A DNA stretch of 64,000 bases from contig JAMXSV010000023.1 in NCBI GenBank assembly GCA_027559495.1, forward strand, positions 496,001 through 560,000, read 5' to 3'. Shown piece by piece: positions 20,514 to 30,615 of this stretch; within the stretch, counting starts at the first letter, position 1, and every line of letters starts with the position of its first letter. A model generated the notes under the pieces. The model did not search any database. It had not been told where the DNA came from and saw only the letters and a list, made by a program, of their open reading frames with translations. A program made the position numbers and the translations under genes. This stretch comes from Aurifilum marmelostoma (lineage: Eukaryota > Ascomycota > Sordariomycetes > Diaporthales > Cryphonectriaceae).

Positions 20514-23500
20514 ATGCAAAGCGGCGAAATGGATCTCGAGAACGCTGAGAACGCTGGCTTTACTTCAACGAGCCCTCCTGGTGACGGGACGAGCAGTGTG
20601 GTTGAGTCTGATCCTCGGGTCAAAATGGAACCAGATATGACAGAATCGTCCAGCTGTATGATAACTTCAGCATCAACTTCGGCCCCTGTCATCAGCACTG
20701 ATATGCAGAAGGCTCCTGAGCCCGACGCCACGGTCGATCAGCTACATGAGCCAAGGGAAATCACATTGGACATGGTCCGCTGCCTGATGAACACTGAAGA
20801 TCTCGCGAAGTTGGAACTTGGTACCAGCCACGCGCGCAAAGTCCTCACACGCCTTCGCGCACCTATGTCTGAAGCGAAGCAGCAAAAGGATCGCTCGGTC
20901 TGGCTCCAAAAGATTGACAAGCTTCTGGCGGCACCGATAGATACCGGCAGAATCATTGTGGCAGTCGCGGGAGCTACAGGAGCTGGAAAGAGCTCATTAA
21001 TAAACAGTCTGCTAGGCGAGGAGTATTTCCTGCCGACGGATGGATTCCAAGGTATGATTGCTCTTTATAATTGTATACCAAGGTCGCGAGTGTCGGCCGT
21101 AACTAATGAAGACTCCGTATCAGCCTGCACTGCCGTCGCGACGGAGATCACTTACAACAACATGACAGATCCAAATAAGGCCTACCGCGCCGAGATCGAA
21201 TTCCGCTCCAAGGAGGAGTGGGATCTCGAATTGATGAACCTATTCGCAGACCTCAAGGACGACGATGGCCAAGATGATGATGCTAACAAACCGACTTGGG
21301 ACGATCCCAAGAGCGAGGCTGGCAAGGCCTATAACAAGATCCGCGCCGTGTTCCCAAAGATGAGTCATGCTCAGCTTATGAAGAGCAGGCCAGAGAAGCT
21401 ATCAAAGGGCCAAGGCGCACTCAAGGTCCTGGGGACTACGAAGGACTTAGCCTGCGCAACTGCCAAAGAGCTGTCCTCATTGCTGGAGGGGTACCTAGTG
21501 AGTGCCGAGAAAGAGTTCGGCTGCGAACCGAGAGGGGATGAGACGTCCGTACAGATCTGGCCTCTTATCAAAGGTGAGTCTCACCCCGACTCCCTGTAGA
21601 CAAAGGCTAATGTTCTCGAAGTCGTTCGCATCTACTGTCACGCCCAAGTTCTATCTACAGGTCTCACTATCGTCGATCTTCCGGGGGTTGAGGATGCCAA
21701 CAGCACCCGCTGTTCTGTTGCCGAGGACTACCTGAGTGTGGCCAATGCGATTTTCGTCGTCGCACCCATCCAACGAGCAGTGGACAACAAATCAGCCAAG
21801 GATTTATTAGGAAAGTCCTTCAGGACAGAAATCCTGATGGACAATAACGGTATGCCTTCCCACATTCTAAATCTTTTGTTGGGTTGGGACCGCTAATCGC
21901 GCAACTGAACAGTCTCGAACGTGGCTTTTGTGTGCACAAAAATTGACGACATCAATTTTCAAGAATCTATAAGGTCTCATGACAAGGACCGCCGCATCAG
22001 AGACTTATTTGCCCAAGAAGAACAGCTGAAGATGACTGTGGTCTTCAAAGAGGCCAAGATGAAGACAATGGCGGAGAAGCTGAAAGAGCTGGAGGCAGAT
22101 CGTCAAGCAAAGTTCCGCGAGATTCGTGAGTGGAGGAGACATGAAAAGGATACCAAGAAAGGAAGACCTACCTTTCGCAAACGCGTGCCGGCCAAGCGGA
22201 AGCGTGACGAGTCTGACTCTGACTCCGACTCCGACTCGGACGAGGATACGCCGTTGACGGCCTCGGAGATCACTGAAGAACTGATCAAGCTCCAGAACGA
22301 GGCCAAAGGAAAGGAACTGCTGTGTTCCCATGCCCAGAATGAATTTGACAGTGCAAAGAAGGAACTTGTTAATCTCCAGGGCAAGCTTGCCTTCGTTGCT
22401 GCCGAGGGGCCGAGGATGTGCGTTCAGGCCAGGAACATGGCCTCGACAAAAGCTATCAAGTGGGACTTCGCAATGGGAATTAAAGAGTACGTAATTCCAA
22501 CAAGCATGAAGGTGCCGCGGCACTACAAGCTAATTCGAAGCCTGGCAGGATCGATGATGGGGACGACGAAGATGAGTCGACTGCTGCATCTCCAACTCAA
22601 AACCGCGGCCTCGAAAAACGCGATTATTCCCAGATTGCGCAATCGTTCCCAGTATACTGTGTGTCCAGCTCTGCATATCGTCGATTAAAAGCTACGAGCG
22701 AACAGCGCGAGAACCCTGTCCCGGGTTTCCGAGACCTCGATGATACTGGGATACCTAGGCTCATAGAGCACGGGAAGAGGTTGACATATCTGGATCAGAT
22801 CCAAAAGCACAGGAATTTCCTCAACTCCTTCCTGACGTTATTGTCCTCGCTGGTGGTTTTAACAGCCTGCTGCTGTCAGATCACGGCCAGATCCAATAGC
22901 GAGAAGCCTACAGAGCTATGCAAGCAGGACCAAGTCCTCGAAGTACATCTCCTCGACAAGGAGATCTATAACCTAAGTTTGGTATGTAATCACCTCCTCG
23001 CCACCGACTCCGGGCTGTGGCTGAGACCAATGAAACCACAGGCCCTGAGCAAAGACATCTTCAACATGACAGCAAAACTTCATAAAGTTGCGCGCCAATG
23101 CATCAGCTGGAAAAGCTCCGCTGCCGTTACCGCTGCCACGACCGCAGCTCCGTCGATCGTGACGAAGTGGTCTGCTCGCGAGAAGGATGGGGGTTACGGC
23201 ATAGCTTGTACAACATTCAAAGCGATTTGTAGACGAGGGGGAGAGAGGACACGAAGTCAGAAGGCGCGAAATTTCAATCAGGACCTGCTGCAGCCATACC
23301 TCGGGCCTGTTGCCAAGTCATGGGAGAACGTATTCGGAACGAAGGTCCCGGCCATCTTGGACCAATTTGTGTGGGATTTTGAGCAGAGAGTGAAGGAGTT
23401 CCACGACAAGATGCAAGGGCGGCCAGCTCTTCAAAAGTGCCGATCCGGATCCTTGAGATTTCTCGAGAAGCATTGTCAAGAGCACCGGGAGACTATCGCT

Positions 23501-24124
23501 GCCATGATCGAAAAGTCGAAGAGAGCTGTTACGGGAGGGCAGCGGCAAGCGAGTCGAACAATGGCGCCTCGAATCCAAGACACGTTGAAGGCCATCTACG
23601 ATAAATGTGCTGGGATTGCGGGTAGGTTCCAACAATTTTCAAGTCCAGCCTGGTTCCAAGCACTGATATCGTGCCAGGCAAGAAATGCTATCAACAGATC
23701 AAGGATGAGATGTACAAGTGGATCGAACGAAGAAAGTTTGACATCTTCAAGAATCTAGGCAAGCGGGCTCTCGAAGATGTGGAGAAGGTCTGGCAGAAGA
23801 TTACGGAAGACCTCACCAGGGCTATGAATGACATCGTGCTGTCAGTGATCAAGTCCCCAGCCCCTCAACCGCTTATGATGCTAATGGCAGCGCAGAGACG
23901 TTATGGCCGATGATTATCGAACCATGATCACTGCTGGAGAGACAATGGAGGCTTCTGCCATTGCTCTAGGACACTGTTATGAGGTGTTGAGCGAGGTGGA
24001 CGAGATCTTCAAGGCAATTTTGGACGGAGATGTGGAAAAGGCCTCGGGAAGTCCAGTGCGATTCGGCCCCGCGGCGGACGTCGTGCACTCTTTGGGTGCT
24101 GACCGAAGGCCTTCTGACTTCTGA
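20514..24124 (+). CDS. dynamin-like large GTPase, nuclear GTPase SLIP-GC type
   Basis: The eight-exon model joins 20514..21051, 21124..21573, 21622..21849, 21913..22486, 22549..22981, 23042..23621, 23678..23835 and 23891..24124, giving 1064 residues in exact whole codons. G1 is GATGAGKSS (about residues 153-161). G2 is ACTAVATEI, formed across intron 1. G3 is VDLPGVED, then SVANAIFVVAPI. G4 is VCTKIDD. These match the dynamin-superfamily GTPases annotated as SLIP-GC/NUGGC in fungi. A long helical middle region carries a basic cluster (RKRVPAKRKRD) followed by a (DS)n run, a plausible nuclear signal. Then come FPVYCVSSSAYRRL, typical of this family, and a helical C-terminal stalk. Introns 1 (72 nt) and 5 (60 nt) are multiples of three without stops. 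The last intron (23836-23890) has a weak GTGCTG donor and is the least certain junction. The cellular role in fungi is unknown. Confidence 0.8.
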
Positions 24125-25616
24125 ATCGGGGAGATAGTCGTGACGTTTTATGGGTGAGATGTCTTGATACTGGGCATGAACGGCCCAGGCAGGTAGCCGG
24201 CCTGCATGCAGGACAGCCTTCCAAGGGTTGGGTTTGCGATGGATTCACAGGCACGGGCCTCGAAGTTGATCGATTGAGTTTGCGCTTTTACTTTATCTTT
24301 AATTACTGAATTTTAGGGGTCAAACAATATCGAGTGAAGGATTTCAATGTGGAAACCAGACACTTCACCTGGGAACTGACTCCATTAAGACTACCTGCAA
24401 GTCACAGGTCCAGCATTGGCAGTCACTGTGCCACATTACTATTTCTTCTCTTGCCACCTACTTAATGCAGCCAACAAATACACCTACAGTGTTGCTGTCC
24501 CTCTACACAATACAGTCGTTTGTTGTAGCCACTATCTCCTTGCAGGTAAGTTCACGTGCGCCCCTGTTAGTGAGGGGCTGGGGTGCACACGATTCACTCC
24601 AGCCACTCCTATTTCGGCTGACATAAGCAGAACTACCAACCAAGGCCCCCCCCCCTGTTGCCCGGATTGATCTATCTCCCTTGTCAACCTCACCTGACAC
24701 CTGCAACCTGCGCTCAACTTCTTCCCCTCCCAATCATCCACCACACGACCATCCACCCCCCCCCCCCCCGCCTCAACACACATTCGATTCCGATGCGCAT
24801 ACGCAGTTGATATAGACCACGAAGAGGGTCGCCCAGTTCAAAGGTATCCGCTCCGACGGCGGGTAGCCGCGCACGCTTGCTGGACGAACGAATGCCCCGG
24901 GGAAAGCCATGACCTGCGCCTCAGACTGACTGGACAGGCGTCCAGGGCCTGCAGCGTCGTGCAAGATACCCCCGGGCGAGCATCGTAGTCGAGCCCGAAG
25001 CGTGCGGGGACTTGTCATCTTTCCTTTCCTCTCCTTCCTCCTCCGCCCAGGCCGCCATGTCTCGGCACCTGACGAGTCGACGTACAACGCGCTCAGATGA
25101 CGACGAAGTACCTGACTGGGCATCCTCTGGGATGGCAATCAGGGAAACCGAGTTCGGACAAGGAACTTTCTGTGGGCCGCCTCGCCGGCGTGGCGGCAGT
25201 CCTAGGGATGCTGTTGTCGCAGTAGCTCCTGGCACTGGACCTTCACACATCTCGTATGGCTGACGCTTAACGCGCGCAAGACCAGTAAAATATCCGAATT
25301 GTACCCCACGGTGGAATCAGTCTGTCGCCGTGGGAACAACCGGGGTCTTGTGGAGAGGGGCTCATCTAGAGGTTGCCTGCGAGCGGCGACGGCGACTCGT
25401 CGGAGTGTCGAGATTCTGTCGCTTTTTCACTTCCACTGTCTTTTTCGTCCGAGGGACAAGAGCCGAGGCTGCTCTACCGCAAAGCCTGGGAGGGTGGGAT
25501 CCTGCTGTCGGTTCGCCTGATGGCAGGGGATATCAAGCTTCAACAAATACTTTCATTTCTTGGCCAGCAGGCTCTTGGTGATAGTAGCTGACATGATTCT
25601 AGTCTGACCCGTCTCG
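24125..25616. other. intergenic, 1.5 kb
   Basis: This lies between two co-directional genes. It holds a C14 run (24756-24769). Frames of 60-120 codons are present on both strands but none shows a domain, signal peptide or splice structure. Confidence 0.45.
24756..24769. repeat. poly-C run (C14)
   Basis: Fourteen consecutive C residues. Confidence 0.9.
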
Positions 25617-26732
25617 ATGGCGGCCTCCCCCTCACAGGAATCGACAGCCTCTGAGTGCTCTGATACGGAAACCCAAAAGCAATGCCAGATCAACATCTCT
25701 ACGCCTGCCGTTGTGGCGTGGCAAGGAGAGCACGCGAGACTGAACCTACATCTCCAATATGATCCATGTGCGGGAACGGCCTTCTTCAAATTAAGAGACA
25801 GTCTAGTGCTCAAGTCATGGCCGTCGACCAAGACGCATCTATATCTCTTCATTCCGCCAGAACGGATCCAGAGCTTGACTCTCGACGAGGCACCCGACCC
25901 TCATTCAATACCCACAATCACAGCCCAATTTCTTGGCTCTACTTTCTCATGCCTGCGGTTCGTCCTGCGATCACCTGCCGATCTTATCGGGCCCAAGGTC
26001 GCGGCTTTGACACCCAAGAACAAAGTGGAAGGTCAGGTCTTGGATCGCCTGAGGTCGCTCGCACGGACTACTGAAATCGTCATCTTCATACCGCATCAAG
26101 TGGCCAAGAAGGAAGACCTGCTGTCTACTTGCAATGGTATCCGTGATGGGTTGACGTCACATCCTGGTCAGACCGATCTTGCATGCCTGTACGAGGGCAA
26201 AGGTGGGATCAGAGTTGCCGTTGGCAGCTCGGGAGCGCCGAAAGAAGCGCCGAAGGCCCCAGCCGATGATGTCCTTCAGCCAAGTGGCGGAGATCAGCCT
26301 CCATCGTACAGCGAGGCTGGCCCGAGTTCTCGGTCTGTCACCAGCGCCGACCCCTCAGGGCCAGCAACCAAGAAGCGGCGGCTCGACACCTCAGAGCCTA
26401 TCGAGATGCGCGCGGACCTGGTAGCAATCATAGAAGCCATGTGCCGGAAGATGGTGCGCCAGGAGGTGAAGCAGGAGATGCACGCCCTGGAGCAGCGGCT
26501 GACGGTCAAGATGGAGCTGATGGCCGAGAAGTACGCCGAGAGGCAGGGTGATCGCCTTGCAGAGGACGTGGCAGGCTCGAGTCAGGCCATAGACGAAAAG
26601 GTGGAGGACGAGTTTTACGGCCTCAGGATAAGGCTGGAGGATTTCATCAAGGAGGAGATGGCAGAGGCGGAGGAGAGGATGGTGGAGCATCTGCAGAGTA
26701 CGGCAAGGGTGCATCTAGACTTTGGGTCATGA
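25617..26732 (+). CDS. conserved fungal protein of unknown function with PPxY motif and coiled-coil tail
   Basis: A single exon of 371 residues, starting at the ATG that opens MAASPSQESTASECSD. The N-terminal half (about residues 25-200) forms one compact-looking domain containing LYLFIPPERIQSL, FVLRSPADLIGPK, LTPKNKVEGQVLDRLRSLA and DLACLYEGKGG. I recognise these sentences from many hypothetical proteins of filamentous ascomycetes, but they have no named function that I know. The linker has a PPSY motif (QPPSYSEA), matching PPxY ligands of WW domains such as those of Rsp5/Nedd4 ubiquitin ligases, and a basic cluster KKRRLD that could be a nuclear signal. The C-terminal 110 residues are strongly helical and charged, probably a coiled coil. 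It follows the SLIP-GC-type GTPase on the same strand. A functional link is unproven. Confidence 0.75.
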   Translation: MAASPSQESTASECSDTETQKQCQINISTPAVVAWQGEHARLNLHLQYDPCAGTAFFKLRDSLVLKSWPSTKTHLYLFIPPERIQSLTLDEAPDPHSIPTITAQFLGSTFSCLRFVLRSPADLIGPKVAALTPKNKVEGQVLDRLRSLARTTEIVIFIPHQVAKKEDLLSTCNGIRDGLTSHPGQTDLACLYEGKGGIRVAVGSSGAPKEAPKAPADDVLQPSGGDQPPSYSEAGPSSRSVTSADPSGPATKKRRLDTSEPIEMRADLVAIIEAMCRKMVRQEVKQEMHALEQRLTVKMELMAEKYAERQGDRLAEDVAGSSQAIDEKVEDEFYGLRIRLEDFIKEEMAEAEERMVEHLQSTARVHLDFGS

Positions 26733-26824
26733 AACTAGACTTTAATGTAGATAATAGATGAAGAATGGACATGAGAGTCGTCATCATCGTCATTATTATC
26801 GACGGCAAGCCAAAGATCTTCACT

Positions 26825-28431
26825 TCAGCCTGATACTAGACTGCTATCTGGGAAACTGGTGGTCTTCTCCAGTATCTCGGTAGCCTGACCAGCCGTAGCC
26901 CCATTGCCATTGGCGGCAGCAGCCTGCCCATTCGTAGTAGTAGCAGCAGCAGCAGCATCTTCCGAGCCCCTTGCCGCGGCGTCTTCCTCCCCCCCCCTCC
27001 TCCTCCTTCTTGGAAGATTCCTCGGCCAGCTTCTGCTTGTCCTTCTTGCTCAGCGAGATGGCCCCCTTGGCCATGGCCTCCTTGGGCAGCGGGCGGACGA
27101 TGGGCTGCGCCACCCACCACGGCCTCTTGCACCTCCTGACCGTCGCCACCGAGCAGTCGGGATCATCCACTATCACCTCCTCCTCCTCCTCCTCCTCCCC
27201 CTCCTCCACCGCCGGCCCCCCCCTCCCGAGCCTGTTGTTGTGCCCTGGCCTCATCGCCGTCGGCGGCACCACCACCAGCACCCCTCGACCCCCTTCTCGT
27301 ACGCCCCGTTCCGCCCGTCGTCCGCCTCGCCCTCGACGCTCTTCCCGCCCGTGGCCTCGTACTCCAGCAGGCCCTCCGCGACCCTGCGCTCCACCATGTC
27401 CAGGATCCTCTCGTACAGGGCAATGTCGCCCAGCTTGGACCTGGCGAGGGCGTCGCGCACGTCGGTGTGCCTGGTGACAAAGTGCCGCAGCAGGTGGAAC
27501 AGGTGCGCCTGCACGGCGACAAAGTTGGGCCCCGCCGTGGCGGAGGTCATCTTGGTGGCGGCCCTGGGCTTGTCGCTGTTGGTACCACCACCGCCGCCGC
27601 CGCCGCCGCCATCCTTCCTCCGCTTCTTTCTTGCTGGCTCCTGCGCCTCGGACTTATTCCCCTCCCGCTCCTCCTTCTCGGCCTCCACCAGCCAGCCCGC
27701 ATCATCCCCAGGCACAAACAGGGCCCGCCTCGCAGGGGGCTCCTGTCCCAGAACATAGCGGTGCAGAATGTCCAGGTACCGCCTCACAACAGCATCCACC
27801 CGCCACCCGCCCCTCCGCCCGTCCCTGGCCCGCCAGTACTCCCTCCCCTCGCGGCCGAGGGCAGGCGGCGCCGCGAACAGGCCCGGGTCCGAGAGGTTGC
27901 CCTCGGCCGCCATGACGCCGTCCGCGCCCGTGGCCTCCAGACACCGCTGCAGGTCGCCGTGCTGCAGCACGTTGCCGTTGGCAAACAGCACCGTCTCGGG
28001 CGGCAGGTGGTCGCGCAGGTACCTGATGTACCCCCAGTCGGCCAGCCCCGTCAGGTGGCCCTTTTGCTCGCGCCGGCGCCCGTGCACGGTGAGGATGCTC
28101 GCGCCGGCGCGCAGCACGTTGCGCGCGTACGCCAGGGTCTCCTCCTTGGTCCCGAGGATGCGGATCTTGGCGGTCACGGGGACGGCGAGGTTCTCGTGCA
28201 GGGTGCGGACGAGGCTGTGGACCAGGGCCTGGTCTTCCTGGAGGAAGGCGCCGTAGCGGCCCTTGCGGGCGATGCCCTGGGGGCAGCCGAAGTTGAGGTC
28301 CACGGCGTCGCAGTGGGGGGCCACGAGCCGGGCGGCCTCGAGGAGGGCCTGGGGGTCGTTGGCGCAGAACTGCACAAAGAGGGGCCTGTCGATGGCGGTG
28401 TTGCCGTCGAGGTAGGGTGTGCTGGCGGCGT

Positions 28432-28462
<31 letters not shown>

Positions 28463-28891
28463 GGGGGGTAGTCGTTGGCACTGGGCAGCATCGAGGCCCT
28501 CGTCGGCTGAAAGTGCGAGTCGCGATACTTGGGGCTGTCGGCAAAGAGGCGGGCGTGGAGCATGGGCGAGTAGGCCAGGACGCTGGGGCGTTCGGACTCG
28601 GACATGAAGGAGCGCGTGAGCATCCGCCAGGCCTGTCATGTGGTGGCGCACAGGAGGGGGGGGTTTTTGTTAGCTATGAACCAGCCGTTACAGGACAATA
28701 TACAAAGCAAGTTATCCGGTTCACTTGTTTCTGCCGCAAAGAGAGAAAAAAGAAAAACGTACAAACTCGGACTGGTCCACCATGGGCGCGACGATATACT
28801 TGGGACTCCCTATGCTCTCATAGAAAGCACGCCCGTGCAGCTTGACCGGCCTCGCCGGCGCTACCGAGGGATCGACAGTGTCGGAGCCCAT
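26825..28891 (-). CDS. DUS1: tRNA-dihydrouridine synthase, Dus1 type (several apparent frameshifts)
   Basis: Dus1 reduces uridine to dihydrouridine at positions 16/17 of tRNA using FMN and NADPH. Exon 1 is 28763-28891 (MGSDTVDPSV ... VAPMVDQSEF). Intron 28633-28762 has a GTACGT donor. Exon 2 begins AWRMLTRSF. Diagnostic motifs are VAPMVDQSE, DAVDLNFGCPQGIARKGRYG (catalytic Cys), VTAKIRI, ILTVHGRRREQKG, LFANGN and GVMAAEGNL. The tail has CKRPWWVAQPIVRPLPKEA and a Lys/Glu-rich end (stop 26825-26827). The frame breaks near a G9 run (28460-28468, one base missing), once or twice between about 27216 and 27300 (a C8 run lies there), and at a C9 run (26989-26997, one base extra). Each side reads as good Dus protein, so sequence error is more likely than a dead gene. 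Corrected length is about 645 residues. Many Gly/Asp/Glu runs mark low-complexity insertions. Confidence 0.8.
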
Positions 28892-29065
28892 CGCCGCAGT
28901 CGCAAAGGATGATGATGACAATAATCTCGATTTGACGACGACTCTTCCTCTGCTGGGCAGCAGCAAGAATCTCGGAACCGGACGACCAGCCGGCCTTCCA
29001 AACCGCCGGATGAGAGCCTCCAGAGTGGAAAGAGGGGATAGAAGATGCTGGTGTGGTGTATCAAT

Positions 29066-29114
29066 GGGGGGGGGGTGGTGGTGGTGGTGGTGGTGGTGGT
29101 GGTGGTGGTGGTGG
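29066..29114. repeat. poly-G then (TGG)n microsatellite
   Basis: G10 at 29066-29075 followed by about 13 TGG units, upstream of the dihydrouridine synthase start. Confidence 0.85.
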
Positions 29115-29555
29115 AGTGGCTTGGTGAAGAAGCTAGCCAGTGAAGTGGTTCGCAGAAATGACGAACTTTTTTTTTTTCCCCTCCCTCCCCCTGCCTGGCT
29201 CTTCTTTCTCAGCCTTGCCTTTCCGATAAGATAAGCCTTGCCTCCCCTCGGCATAATACCCCCCGCCCCCCCGCCCCCCCCCCTAAAGTAGACAAAACAC
29301 AAGTTACTTAAATTTGCATTATTCTTTGGGAAAGAAACCCTATCTATTCACATCATCTCAGATAGACATAGACCATACTTTACTTAGTCGGACGGGCCCA
29401 CACCACCACCACCATCTCCCACACCCTCCTCCATCCAGGTCGATCACAGACCCGGATGTACTGCACACAACTTAAGCTCGATCCACCTTCGTATTCGAGG
29501 TGGTCATCAATTGCCAATCTGTCGCCGCTTCCAACATCGTTCCCTCACCTGTAAA

Positions 29556-29573
29556 GGGGGGGGGGGGGGGGGG
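29556..29573. repeat. poly-G run (G18)
   Basis: Eighteen consecutive G residues. Confidence 0.9.
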
Positions 29574-30126
29574 TGGAAGAGGGGGAATACGCAATTTCCA
29601 AACAGCGATCTAGCCTTATCTGCCATGGTTCTGTCAATCCGTCGAACCAAAATCAGCAACTCCTCCGCGCCCCAAAGTCCGCGCCACTGAATCCACCCTA
29701 TCATCATGACCAGACGAGGAGGGGAGGAAGCTGGGACATCTTCTTTTTTATCACAGTCGCTCGCACTCACTCACACCACCACCAACGTCGGACACGGTCC
29801 CGCAAAACTCAGAGAGGATGATGCATGGTTTCTTTCGGACTATCTAGGCGTGATCAAGCCTTGTAAGGGCCTGCTGCAGGTTTGAGACCGTGCCACTAAC
29901 TGAGAAAAATCACCCCTTCTTTTCCCTGCTGCTTTCTCTCAGATCGCAACAAGGTGTGTGTCTCACTTGAATGCTACGACTTTTTGTGCCAATCGCACCT
30001 CACATGTTTAACCCATTTGTCTGCAGAGAAACAAAGAAAAAAAAGAGAGAAAAAAAAGGAGAGAAACAATGAATGCCGTAACACACCCACACACAACAAA
30101 ACAAAATATGCCTTAGTTCGGAACCC

Positions 30127-30154
<28 letters not shown>
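30127..30154. repeat. poly-A run (A28)
   Basis: Twenty-eight consecutive A residues, the longest homopolymer in the window. No target-site duplication or retroposed sequence is visible beside it. Confidence 0.9.
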
Positions 30155-30157
<3 letters not shown>

Positions 30158-30615
30158 CATGCTCGCCTCCCAGAGGTCATGCTGATTGATGATTAGAAAT
30201 GGTCACGTCTTTGCGCATTTGCAAAACCACTTTGGATCCGTCGGTCCGTCCGTCCGGCCTGCATCCTGTCCAAACTGATCCTGCTGGAAGTCCGATCGTG
30301 GCTGTTGTTGTCACAACCAGATGGGAATACCGTTGACTTGAGATTTGGGGTTGGTTGTGCTCAAGGCCGGGTTCAAGTCGACTCTCTCGAGATTATATAG
30401 TATCTTCGTGTGCCACCGCAGACGAATGTGCCGCCGGGGGAAAAAAAGAAGACAGGAGATAAAGGAAGTTAAAACGCCTCGACACCTTACGATGCAATCC
30501 AGGTACGCCGACAGAGGGAAATAAAAACAACGAGTACACGACGGGGCTTCGAGTGCCCTCATAGCCCAGACACCCAAAGGAGAGAGTGTGATCAACCCGT
30601 CGGAGGCTGTCATTG

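Larger units (their letters stand above)
28892..30615. other. intergenic, 1.7 kb
   Basis: Promoter of the dihydrouridine synthase gene and 3' region of the Bni4-like gene. Dominated by simple repeats: G10 then (TGG)13 at 29066-29114, G18 at 29556-29573 and A28 at 30127-30154. No gene is supported. Confidence 0.5.

Noticed and set aside
24773..25138. 121-codon minus-strand frame with a hydrophobic end
   Set aside because: No start context, domain or neighbouring exons. Composition is consistent with random sequence.
27467..28471. 334-codon plus-strand frame opposite dihydrouridine synthase
   Set aside because: It is a GC-rich antisense shadow with Val/Gly/Arg-biased composition and no recognisable motif. 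The minus strand carries clear Dus motifs.
30127..30154. A28 run as the tail of a retroposon or processed gene
   Set aside because: No LINE/SINE-like body, gene copy or target-site duplication was found on either side.
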